In this document: positions 43,842-50,755 of the stretch, in pieces | How positions within the stretch are numbered: position 1 is the first letter of the stretch | How the letters are laid out: each line of letters begins with the position of its first letter | NCBI RefSeq assembly: GCF_020524165.1 | Contig: NZ_JAIVKU010000006.1 | Coordinates: forward strand, 124,001 to 188,000 | Length of the DNA: 64,000 nt | Direction: 5' to 3' | Source: Guptibacillus hwajinpoensis | GTDB taxonomy: Bacteria > Bacillota > Bacilli > Bacillales > Guptibacillaceae | Notes under the pieces: model-generated | Seen by the model: only the letters and a program-made list of their open reading frames with translations | What the model was told of the DNA's origin: nothing | The model's database searches: none | Position numbers and translations under genes: made by a program

Positions 43842-44448
43842 AGCGGGCCGCTCCGCTTTTTGTGTCTAACTACGACTCGCAGAAACTGCGATATTTCGCT
43901 CTTTCACCAGAACACAAAGAACGTGTTCTCGTTCAAGAGCTCCAATATCTCCGTTTCTAAACGCTCGTCTCCGCTTTTCGTGTCTAGGCTGCGCGGGCCA
44001 AATCCTCCGGCTGTTTCGCCCTTTCGATTGAGACAAAAAGCGTCTCCTTCGAAAGGGCTCCAACATCCTGCGGATTTAAACGGGCCCACTTCGCTTTTCT
44101 TGAGATCCAGCTGCAGTGGGCAGGGTCTCGATCGCTTCACCCTATCAAATGAACACAAAGAGCGTGTTCTTTTGATAGGCCTCCAGCGCTTGTCGAGGCT
44201 AAACGGGCGCTTCCGCTTTTCGTGTCTAGCTACGACTCGCAGAAACTGCGATATTTCGCTCTTTCACCAGAACACAAAGAACGTGTTCTCGTTCAAGAGC
44301 TCCAATATCTCCGTTTCTAAACGCTCGTCTCCGCTTTTCGATGAGGGCAGGGTCTCGATCGCTTCACCCTATCAAATGAACACAAAGAGCGTGTTCTTTT
44401 GATAGGCCTCCAGCGCTTGTCGACCCTAAACGCCCACTTCCGCTTTTC
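43842..44448. repeat. Cluster of five structured 110-120 bp repeats
   Basis: Units at 43862-43979 (A1), 43980-44099 (B), 44100-44221 (C1), 44222-44339 (A2) and 44340-44448 (C2), preceded by a unit end at 43842-43861. Each ends in (T)CCGCTTTTC or TTCGCTTTTC. A1 and A2 differ at one base. Each unit holds a hairpin with a 7-nt loop (AAAGAAC, AAAAAGC, AAAGAGC) on stems whose sequences differ but still pair. The region resembles the intergenic repeat families known in many Bacillus genomes. The 194-codon open frame through it is not a gene. Confidence 0.88.
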
Positions 44449-44451
44449 ATA

Positions 44452-45357
44452 TTAAACCTCACTCATTCTGAATTCTGGTGATTGTAGTTCTTCGGCATCT
44501 TTTTCGCGTTCTTTTCTTGCCCATTGGAAGAAGATATAGCCGAGAGCAGTGCCGTATGATAGTTCCTGGATGATTTTCATGATGATGCCGCCTAGCTGTT
44601 GGTCTTCCATAATGCCTAGCGGTTTAAATTGGTCAAATAATTCAGGTGAAACGGTTGTGCCAGTTGGTACGCAGTATCCCATAGCATTGGCCCATACGGT
44701 TGGATCGGTATAGGTTGCGTAAAGAGGGGAAGATGCGAATATGATTAGCGCACAGGCTGGTGTGAGTAGGACGCCGTCAGCGAAGATGTAGCCCAACTTT
44801 TTAACACCTGATAACGTATCATATTCTGGTACTGGACAAACGAGTGGCCACCACATTGCGAAAGCTGTGAGTATAAGCGCTGCTTTATAGAAGTTCTGAG
44901 CAGTATAGTGAACCATTAAGTAGTCGAATATTTCAGGAATATGATAAAAAGAAAACAGTCCATTAAACAAAAGCAGTGAAATAATTGGGAAAGTCAAAAA
45001 CTTAACGATTTTATGAATCACGGTGATATTTAGTAATGGACGAAGCAGCCATGCTGGTGTCCCTACAAGAATGAGTGGCGGTGCAACTAAATAAACAAGA
45101 GCCATCTCTGTCATGTGAATACTAAGTAATAAATGTCCCATGAGTGATAATGGACCACCCAGACCGATGTAAAATAAGGCGACCCCAATTAAGAAAAAGA
45201 TCTTTTTATAAAGAGGGACGGATGTTGCATTCTTGAAGCTATCTTTCCAGGGCCCTGTCAGAAGTAAATAGAATCCAGCAATAACAATTGCGGCTACGAG
45301 AATTCCAGGGCTCCATAGAGCACTAAACGAAAACGTGCTCGATAATTGTTCCCACAT
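44452..45357 (-). CDS. ctaG: Cytochrome c oxidase assembly factor CtaG
   Basis: A 301-residue protein with seven or more membrane segments of the caa3_CtaG family, needed in B. subtilis for a working caa3 oxidase, probably through copper delivery. HLLLSIHMTEMALVYLVAPPL near residue 70 and MWWPLVCPVPEY near 160 are characteristic. GGAGGTG 7 nt upstream fixes ATG 45357. No oxidase structural genes are in the window. Confidence 0.93.
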   Translation of the reverse strand: MWEQLSSTFSFSALWSPGILVAAIVIAGFYLLLTGPWKDSFKNATSVPLYKKIFFLIGVALFYIGLGGPLSLMGHLLLSIHMTEMALVYLVAPPLILVGTPAWLLRPLLNITVIHKIVKFLTFPIISLLLFNGLFSFYHIPEIFDYLMVHYTAQNFYKAALILTAFAMWWPLVCPVPEYDTLSGVKKLGYIFADGVLLTPACALIIFASSPLYATYTDPTVWANAMGYCVPTGTTVSPELFDQFKPLGIMEDQQLGGIIMKIIQELSYGTALGYIFFQWARKEREKDAEELQSPEFRMSEV

Positions 45358-45553
45358 TAGGAACACCTCCATCTATGATCATAATGCCTTTCAGTAAATG
45401 TTGACCGTTTTCATCATACCACATCATGTACATGCATCCTATCTTCTGACAGGAAAGCCTTTACTTTTTCTTCTCTTTCTATTGTAAGAAGGATTGGATA
45501 TGAACTCAAGGGAGGTTCTAGCGTTTCTGTGAAGGAATCGTGACAAGCGAGTA

Positions 45554-45583
45554 TTGACAATAGGCTAAAGACTTTCATACAAT
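45554..45583 (+). promoter_or_regulatory. SigA promoter of the CzrA-like gene
   Basis: TTGACA at 45554-45559, 18 nt, TACAAT at 45578-45583. Confidence 0.7.
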
Positions 45584-45597
45584 GACAGCAGAGTGAT

Positions 45598-45617
45598 ATA
45601 TGAATATTTGTTCATAT
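45598..45617 (+). promoter_or_regulatory. ArsR/CzrA-type operator
   Basis: ATATGAATATTTGTTCATAT has perfect 7-bp arms and six central bases, the form bound by CzrA/SmtB-type metal sensors. It lies just after the -10 box, over the likely start of transcription. Confidence 0.75.
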
Positions 45618-45637
45618 AGTGAGCGGAGGAGATTAGT

Positions 45638-45964
45638 TTGGAAAATCAAGGTCAGGATATGACAAATGAAAAGCTGGACTTAGATGAAGAAACGCTTTTT
45701 ATCGTTTCACAAACGTTTAAAGCACTTGGAGATCCTACAAGAATTCGAATTTTGAACTTACTGGCTGATCGGGAATGTTCTGTTAGTGAAATAGCGGATG
45801 CTCTCCACCTTTCGCAGTCAACTGTGTCTCATCAGCTTCGTTTTCTAAAAAACTTGCGCTTAGTTAAGTTTAGAAGAGCAGGAACGAGCATTTTTTATTC
45901 TCCTGATGACCAACACGTTATGGCGTTGCTTCGTCAAGCGATTCACCATGCCTGTCACGATTAA
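45638..45964 (+). CDS. ArsR/SmtB metal-sensing repressor, CzrA-like
   Basis: A 108-residue winged-helix repressor. The recognition helix is in [22 protein letters not shown], and the last helix has D-x-H and H-x-x-H spaced as in the alpha-5 zinc site of CzrA ([20 protein letters not shown]). Zinc or cobalt would release it from DNA. GGAGGAG precedes a TTG start. The usual metal-efflux target gene does not follow. Confidence 0.86.
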   Translation: MENQGQDMTNEKLDLDEETLFIVSQTFKALGDPTRIRILNLLADRECSVSEIADALHLSQSTVSHQLRFLKNLRLVKFRRAGTSIFYSPDDQHVMALLRQAIHHACHD

Positions 45965-46069
45965 ACTTATGTTAGAATAGTACGGAAACGTTCACTAAAG
46001 TAACGTGAAATTAAGTGAATCTCCGTTATACTAATGGCGTGAATGATAAAGTGAAAGGAGAATAGCTTC

Positions 46070-46192
46070 TTGTTATCTAAAATAAAGCAGCATAAAACGG
46101 AATCTGCTGTTATTTTCCTGGCCTTTGTTCTACCATTTGTTACGATGATTGTAATTGGGGTATTGTCTATCTATTTATCATACAGCGGGTAG
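46070..46192 (+). CDS. Micro membrane protein 1 (40 aa)
   Basis: TTG start with AAAGGAG 9 nt upstream. A charged N-terminal stretch (about 1-12) is followed by one membrane segment to residue 37. First of three tiny genes. No family recognised; size and layout recall small subunits of terminal oxidases, which is only a guess. Confidence 0.6.
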   Translation: MLSKIKQHKTESAVIFLAFVLPFVTMIVIGVLSIYLSYSG

Positions 46193-46215
46193 TGCCTAAG
46201 AAAGGTGGAGCGGTC

Positions 46216-46356
46216 ATGGATATAGGATCAATTCTAGTTTATATGTCAACAGGACTTTTCTTTGTCGTCTTTGGTTTGTTTGGTTTTTTCTTATACATGT
46301 TAAAGCGGAAAGAAAAAACAGTTCAGCAAGAGGAGATCGAGAAAAATGAGAACTAA
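46216..46356 (+). CDS. Micro membrane protein 2 (46 aa)
   Basis: ATG with AAAGGTGGAG ahead. One membrane segment (about 5-29), very rich in Phe and Gly, then a charged tail LKRKEKTVQQEEIEKNEN. The layout resembles CcoQ/FixQ-like oxidase subunits, without proof. Confidence 0.62.
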   Translation: MDIGSILVYMSTGLFFVVFGLFGFFLYMLKRKEKTVQQEEIEKNEN

Positions 46357-46441
46357 AAATATTCGACTCCTAATCATATTATTGTCATTAAGCGCAGTCT
46401 GGGGAGTCATTTACTGGGTCTGGGCCTTTAGCAATGGATAA
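46346..46441 (+). CDS. Micro membrane protein 3 (31 aa)
   Basis: Starts 11 nt inside the previous gene, with AGGAG about 10 nt before the ATG. MRTKNIR is followed by one Trp-rich membrane segment to the end. Ended by a terminator shared by all three genes. Confidence 0.58.
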   Translation: MRTKNIRLLIILLSLSAVWGVIYWVWAFSNG

Positions 46442-46476
46442 AAAGCCTATTCGATCGAATCGAGAGGCTTTTTTGT
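46440..46476 (+). terminator. Terminator of the micro-protein operon
   Basis: AAAAGCCT pairs with AGGCTTTT, T6 in the 3' part. Confidence 0.82.
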
Positions 46477-46503
46477 ATGTACAACGTTTCATGAGGAGGA
46501 GCT

Positions 46504-46950
46504 ATGGATTACATTCAGGAGCTAAGAGCGATGGTTGGGACTAGGCCACTTATTTTACCAGGAGTAGCGGTACTGTTATTTGATTCATCAAAGTCACATC
46601 TCCTTATGCAAAAAAGGACAGATAACCAATTATGGGGATTAACTGGTGGATTTATGGAACCAGGAGAGTCGTTCGAAGAAACAGCCGTTCGAGAAACGTT
46701 TGAAGAATTAGGAATAACCATTCAGAATTTATCTTTTCAGTCGGTTTTTTCTGGAGAGAATCTCTACTATCAATATCCGAATGGAGATGAAGTGTATAGT
46801 GTAATTGTGGTCTATTCTGGCGTGTGTGGTAGTGAAGAATTTAAATTGGACGCGAAGGAAGTATCGGAAGTGAAATATTTCCCCATTCATGCATTGCCGG
46901 AGAACATTAATCCAAACCATCAAACGGTGTTAAGTCAGCTGGGTTATTAG
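46504..46950 (+). CDS. NUDIX hydrolase
   Basis: A 148-residue enzyme with the NUDIX box GGFMEPGESFEETAVRETFEELG at about 57-79, which holds the Mg ions for pyrophosphate cleavage. Substrate not predictable. GAGGAGG precedes the ATG. Confidence 0.88.
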   Translation: MDYIQELRAMVGTRPLILPGVAVLLFDSSKSHLLMQKRTDNQLWGLTGGFMEPGESFEETAVRETFEELGITIQNLSFQSVFSGENLYYQYPNGDEVYSVIVVYSGVCGSEEFKLDAKEVSEVKYFPIHALPENINPNHQTVLSQLGY

Positions 46951-47004
46951 TTTAACTTCTGTTCCGTTGACAGCGGGTTAGGAATCTTATATGATATTAA
47001 AAGG

Positions 47005-47021
47005 TTAAATGTTTAAACTTT
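47005..47021 (+). promoter_or_regulatory. Operator-like motif before the ArsR gene
   Basis: TTAAATGTTTAAACTTT, identical to the 17 bp at 47392-47408 before the next gene; it contains the palindrome GTTTAAAC. Confidence 0.6.
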
Positions 47022-47041
47022 TAAACAGATAGGAGCTTTCT

Positions 47042-47362
47042 ATGTTGAGTAATGAAAATAACCATCAGGAAGCGCTCCAACTTTTTCGCAAAAGTACCCC
47101 ACTCTTTCAGGCGCTTGGTGATCCATACAGACAGGATATTATCCTATTACTTAGTGAACACGACTGTCTAAGTGTAAATGAGATTACAGAACAATCCAGT
47201 CTGTCACGACCGGCAATCTCACATCATCTAAAAATTTTGCGTGAAGTTGGGCTTGTTTCTGTCGAACAGAAAGGGACGACACGTTTCTATTCTCTTCAAA
47301 TAGAAGATGGAGTAGCGGTTTTGAAAATGCTACTAGACAAAGTAGAAGAGACTTGTTTTTAA
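47042..47362 (+). CDS. ArsR family regulator
   Basis: A 106-residue winged-helix regulator: FQALGDPYRQDIILLLSE, then a helix-turn-helix SVNEITEQSSLSRPAISHHLKILRE. No clear metal-binding cysteine pair is present, so the signal may not be a metal. GATAGGAGC precedes the ATG. It probably controls itself and the following SDR gene through the shared motif. Confidence 0.85.
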   Translation: MLSNENNHQEALQLFRKSTPLFQALGDPYRQDIILLLSEHDCLSVNEITEQSSLSRPAISHHLKILREVGLVSVEQKGTTRFYSLQIEDGVAVLKMLLDKVEETCF

Positions 47363-47371
47363 GTCTTCTAC
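47342..47371 (+). terminator. Hairpin at the end of the ArsR gene
   Basis: GTAGAAGA-ACTT pairs with AAGT-TTCTAC; weak T run after it, so termination may be partial. Confidence 0.6.
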
Positions 47372-47391
47372 TTTCTTTATTCCCATTATGT

Positions 47392-47408
47392 TTAAATGTT
47401 TAAACTTT
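47392..47408 (+). promoter_or_regulatory. Operator-like motif before the SDR gene
   Basis: Second exact copy of TTAAATGTTTAAACTTT, 28 nt before the SDR start codon. Confidence 0.6.
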
Positions 47409-47435
47409 AAGAAACAGTGAAAGGATGGAACTTTT

Positions 47436-48203
47436 ATGACTCAAACAGCATTAATTACAGGCGCCTCTGGAGGACTTGGGGCAGATCTTGCCACGTTATT
47501 TGCGAAAGATGGTAGCAACTTAATACTAGTAGCTCGAAGCAAAGACAAGCTAGAAAAACGCGCACAAGAATTATCGGCATATGGGGTGCAAGTGGATCAT
47601 ATCGTTTGTGATTTATCGAAAGCTGGAGCTGCTGAAGAATTATTTGAACAGGTGAAGGGAAGGCCAATCGATTACTTGGTAAACAACGCTGGTGTTGGTT
47701 TATTTGGAAAGTTCACGGAAACGGATTTACAGACAGAATTGGACATGCTTTACTTAAATATTAATTCACTCACGCATTTGACGAAGTTAGTTGTGAGAGA
47801 AATGACAGTACGTGGTAAAGGAAGGATCCTTAATGTAGCATCTACGGCTGCTTTTCAACCAGGTCCTTTGATGGCTGTCTATTATGCATCGAAGGCTTAT
47901 GTCCTATCTTTTTCTGAGGCAATCGAGAATGAGCTGAAAGGAACAGGCGTCACCGTTTCGACTCTATGTCCAGGCCCGACCAGGACAGATTTTAGTGCAC
48001 GTGCTAATCTTGATAATTCAAAATTATTTGATGGGAGTACGATGAATTCTCTTTCTGTTGCAAAAGCAGGATATGAGGGATTTAAACGAGGCAAGAGTGT
48101 CATTATTCCCGGTACACAAAATAAAATTCTAGCTAAATCGATCCGCTTCATGCCAAGAAAATTTGTCACCGCCATCGTGAAACGGATGCAGAAAGAAAAA
48201 TAA
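47436..48203 (+). CDS. Short-chain dehydrogenase/reductase
   Basis: A 255-residue NAD(P)-dependent oxidoreductase. TGASGGLG at 8-15 binds the cofactor, NNAG at 83-86, and the catalytic Ser136, Tyr149 and Lys153. The Arg in LVARS near residue 34 favours NADPH. It has the look of the YqjQ/DltE-like group acting on ketones or fatty chains. AAAGGATGG precedes the ATG. Confidence 0.88.
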   Translation: MTQTALITGASGGLGADLATLFAKDGSNLILVARSKDKLEKRAQELSAYGVQVDHIVCDLSKAGAAEELFEQVKGRPIDYLVNNAGVGLFGKFTETDLQTELDMLYLNINSLTHLTKLVVREMTVRGKGRILNVASTAAFQPGPLMAVYYASKAYVLSFSEAIENELKGTGVTVSTLCPGPTRTDFSARANLDNSKLFDGSTMNSLSVAKAGYEGFKRGKSVIIPGTQNKILAKSIRFMPRKFVTAIVKRMQKEK

Positions 48204-48228
48204 ATGCTGTTTCCTACTCATACAAATC

Positions 48229-48260
48229 TAAAAAACTGAATCTTTTTGATTCAGTTTTTT
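48229..48260 (+). terminator. Terminator of the SDR gene
   Basis: AAAAACTGAATC pairs with GATTCAGTTTTTT. Confidence 0.88.
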
Positions 48261-48365
48261 GTTCATGAAATGATCGAATCCATTATCATCAACTTATGGT
48301 AACTTTCCTTATTTTGAGATAAGGTAAGAGAGAACATTATTTTATCTTTCATGGAGGTTAATCTT

Positions 48366-48941
48366 ATGAAGACACGCTTCTTATTTATTACAGGATTAAT
48401 GGCGCTACTTGTTATCCTTGCTGCTTGTGGTAAGGATGTGCCCGACGACCTTGATTGGGAAGTAAAAGACTTTACATATACGGACCAAACGAATAGCGAG
48501 TTTGGTTTAAGTGATTTGGATGGAAAAGTGTGGATCGCTGATTTAATCTTTACGAACTGTGAAACGGTTTGTCCACCAATGACAGCTAATATGTCCCAGC
48601 TTCAGAATAAGCTGTCTGAAGCTGGGGTAGATGTAGAACTTGTTTCCTTTTCAGTCGATCCAGAACGAGATACCCCTGAAGAATTAGTGAAGTTTTCAGA
48701 GAAATTCGATGCCGATTTATCGAATTGGCACTTCTTAACAGGTTATGATAATGCGGAAATTAAAAGCTTCGCAGAAAGTAGTTTTAAAACAGCCGTCGAT
48801 GCTGACCCAAACTCCGATCAATTCATACACGGTACCGCTTTTTATCTAGTCAACAAAGAGGGGATAGTCGTGAAGAAGTATTCTGGTGTATCTAATGTTC
48901 CTTATGAAGAAATTGTGGATGACGTTACAGCCTTGCAATAA
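48366..48941 (+). CDS. Sco1/SenC family copper lipoprotein
   Basis: A 191-residue lipoprotein (LVILAAC, Cys21) with a thioredoxin-like domain. Copper ligands are Cys65 and Cys69 in NCETVCPP and His155 in QFIHGTAF. Sco (YpmQ in B. subtilis) helps build the CuA site of cytochrome c oxidase, in keeping with ctaG 3 kb away. ATGGAGG before ATG 48366 sets the start. Confidence 0.92.
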   Translation: MKTRFLFITGLMALLVILAACGKDVPDDLDWEVKDFTYTDQTNSEFGLSDLDGKVWIADLIFTNCETVCPPMTANMSQLQNKLSEAGVDVELVSFSVDPERDTPEELVKFSEKFDADLSNWHFLTGYDNAEIKSFAESSFKTAVDADPNSDQFIHGTAFYLVNKEGIVVKKYSGVSNVPYEEIVDDVTALQ

Positions 48942-48946
48942 GAGGA

Positions 48947-48978
48947 AACCAGCTCTCTAAACAGAGGGCTGGCTTTTT
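48947..48978 (+). terminator. Terminator of the Sco gene
   Basis: CCAGC-CTCT pairs with AGAG-GCTGG, then T5. Confidence 0.85.
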
Positions 48979-49010
48979 ACTGAACAATGGATGTCAGAAA
49001 CTCTGTAAAA

Positions 49011-49039
49011 TTGACAAAAAAGAACATGATTTCTATAAT
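49011..49039 (+). promoter_or_regulatory. SigA promoter of the isocitrate dehydrogenase gene
   Basis: TTGACA at 49011-49016, 17 nt, TATAAT at 49034-49039: both boxes and spacing are consensus. The 5' leader is about 160 nt long. Confidence 0.88.
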
Positions 49040-49045
49040 AACCTT

Positions 49046-49059
49046 GGAAAGCGATAACA
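49046..49059 (+). promoter_or_regulatory. cre-like CcpA site
   Basis: GGAAAGCGATAACA matches the cre pattern TGWAANCGNTNWCA at all but the first base. It lies at the start of transcription, where CcpA represses. Confidence 0.5.
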
Positions 49060-49208
49060 AAATGATGGTTGTTTCCATCACTCAAACAAAGGTTTAGAGA
49101 AGTTTGAAGAATGGAAAATTCACGATATCAGGAAGATTCGGTATTGTCTCTCTAGAGCTTGCCGGCTTTTTCAGTGTGTGTTGAAAGACCAGAGAAGGAG
49201 AGAAGATC

Positions 49209-50651
49209 ATGGCAGAAAAGCGTCCAATTACCGTGGCAACTGGAGATGGAATCGGTCCAGAAATCATGGAAGCAACACTAAATATCTTAGAACAAGCTGG
49301 GGCTGAAATTGAGCCTGAATTTATTGATGTTGGCGAAAAAGTTTACCTTACAGGCAATTCAACAGGTATTCCTCAGGAAGCTTGGGATTCATTACGTCGA
49401 ACCAAAGTTCTTTTAAAAGCGCCGATTACAACGCCACAAGGCGGTGGTTATAAGAGTCTTAACGTAACGATTCGTACAGCTATGGGTCTATATGCAAACG
49501 TTCGCCCGTGTGTTTCTTATCATCCAGTTGTAGAAAATAAGCATCCAGATATGGATCTTGTGATTGTTCGTGAAAATGAAGAGGATCTTTATTCAGGAAT
49601 CGAGCATCAGCAAACGCCGGACGTTGTACAAAGTTTGAAGCTTATTTCACGACCGGGGTCTGAGCGAATTATTCGTCATGCCTTTGAATATGCACGCAAA
49701 AACAATCGTAAGAAAGTAACGTGCCTTGTGAAAGATAACATCATGAAGTTAAGTGATGGTCTTTTCCATCAGGTATTTAAAGAAATTTCAGCGGAATATC
49801 CTGATATTGAAGCGAATAGTTACATTGTTGATATCGGTATGGCTCGTCTTGCTGATTCCCCAGAAGAATTTGATGTAATCGTAACATTGAACTTATATGG
49901 TGATATTGCCTCTGATATTGCAGCTCAAATTGCAGGTAGCGTTGGTTTAGCCGGTTCTGCAAATATTGGTGATCAAATCGCGATGTTTGAAGCGATTCAC
50001 GGAAGTGCTCCTGATATTGCTGGTAAAGGGATTGCAAATCCATCTGGTCTTCTTCACGGTGCGATAATGATGCTTGTTCATATTGGACAGCCTGAAGCAG
50101 CAGAGAAAATTCATAACGCCTGGTTGAAAACGATTGAAGATGGTGTTTTAACAGGCGATATCGCAAAAGGAAAAGACGCTGTAGGAACGAAAGAATTCGC
50201 AAATGCTGTAGTCGATCGTCTTGGTCAATCTCCTTCTGTTCTGGCTCCGGTTGTTTATAGTAAGGAAGTGGAAGAGAAGCAAGAAGAAACGACTCGTCCG
50301 AACTATGTTCCTGAGCGTGAACTCGACGGAACAGACGTATTTTTATTTAACAACACGCTTACGATTGATGAGATTGCAGAGAAACTCACTCGTGCAGCGG
50401 AAGCAAGTCATCATGAATTCGTGATGATGACAAATCGTGGGGTTAAAGTATATCCAAACGGATTCTCTGAAACGTTCTTATCCGATCACTGGCGCTGTAG
50501 ATTCCAGCCTAGTGAAGGTAAAACAGAAACACAGGGAATGATTCGTGAGCTACTAACTCAAATTGAGTCGGAAGAATTAGATTGGATTAAGATAGAGAAT
50601 TTATATCGATTTGATGGGAAAATTGCATACTCATTAGCTCAAGGACAATAA
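49209..50651 (+). CDS. icd: Isocitrate dehydrogenase (NADP-type, long form)
   Basis: A 480-residue enzyme of the TCA cycle, turning isocitrate into 2-oxoglutarate. Substrate-binding SLNVTIRTAMGLYANVRP lies near residue 83, catalytic Tyr and Lys in the middle, and FEAIHGSAPDIAGKGIANPSG near 262. It has a C-terminal extension of about 130 residues, like the Thermus and Rickettsia form and unlike the 423-residue B. subtilis Icd. Cofactor choice is inferred from the family. AAGGAGAG precedes the ATG. Confidence 0.88.
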   Translation: MAEKRPITVATGDGIGPEIMEATLNILEQAGAEIEPEFIDVGEKVYLTGNSTGIPQEAWDSLRRTKVLLKAPITTPQGGGYKSLNVTIRTAMGLYANVRPCVSYHPVVENKHPDMDLVIVRENEEDLYSGIEHQQTPDVVQSLKLISRPGSERIIRHAFEYARKNNRKKVTCLVKDNIMKLSDGLFHQVFKEISAEYPDIEANSYIVDIGMARLADSPEEFDVIVTLNLYGDIASDIAAQIAGSVGLAGSANIGDQIAMFEAIHGSAPDIAGKGIANPSGLLHGAIMMLVHIGQPEAAEKIHNAWLKTIEDGVLTGDIAKGKDAVGTKEFANAVVDRLGQSPSVLAPVVYSKEVEEKQEETTRPNYVPERELDGTDVFLFNNTLTIDEIAEKLTRAAEASHHEFVMMTNRGVKVYPNGFSETFLSDHWRCRFQPSEGKTETQGMIRELLTQIESEELDWIKIENLYRFDGKIAYSLAQGQ

Positions 50652-50658
50652 ACATTAG

Positions 50659-50690
50659 AAGCGTGCCGAAATGGCGCGCTTTTTTTATTG
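50659..50690 (+). terminator. Terminator of the isocitrate dehydrogenase gene
   Basis: AAGCG-GCC pairs with GGC-CGCTT, T7 after it. Confidence 0.88.
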
Positions 50691-50755
50691 CACACTTTTT
50701 CGAGTTGGATAAATTAAACTGAATTGCTAAAACTACTAGGAGAACTTGTGAATGC

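Noticed and set aside
43818..44402. 194-codon open frame through the repeat cluster
   Set aside because: It lies wholly in repeated, hairpin-forming DNA, has no ribosome binding site and its translation only mirrors the repeat structure.
43842..44448. CRISPR array
   Set aside because: Units are 110-120 bp without short constant repeats and unique spacers, and no cas gene is present.
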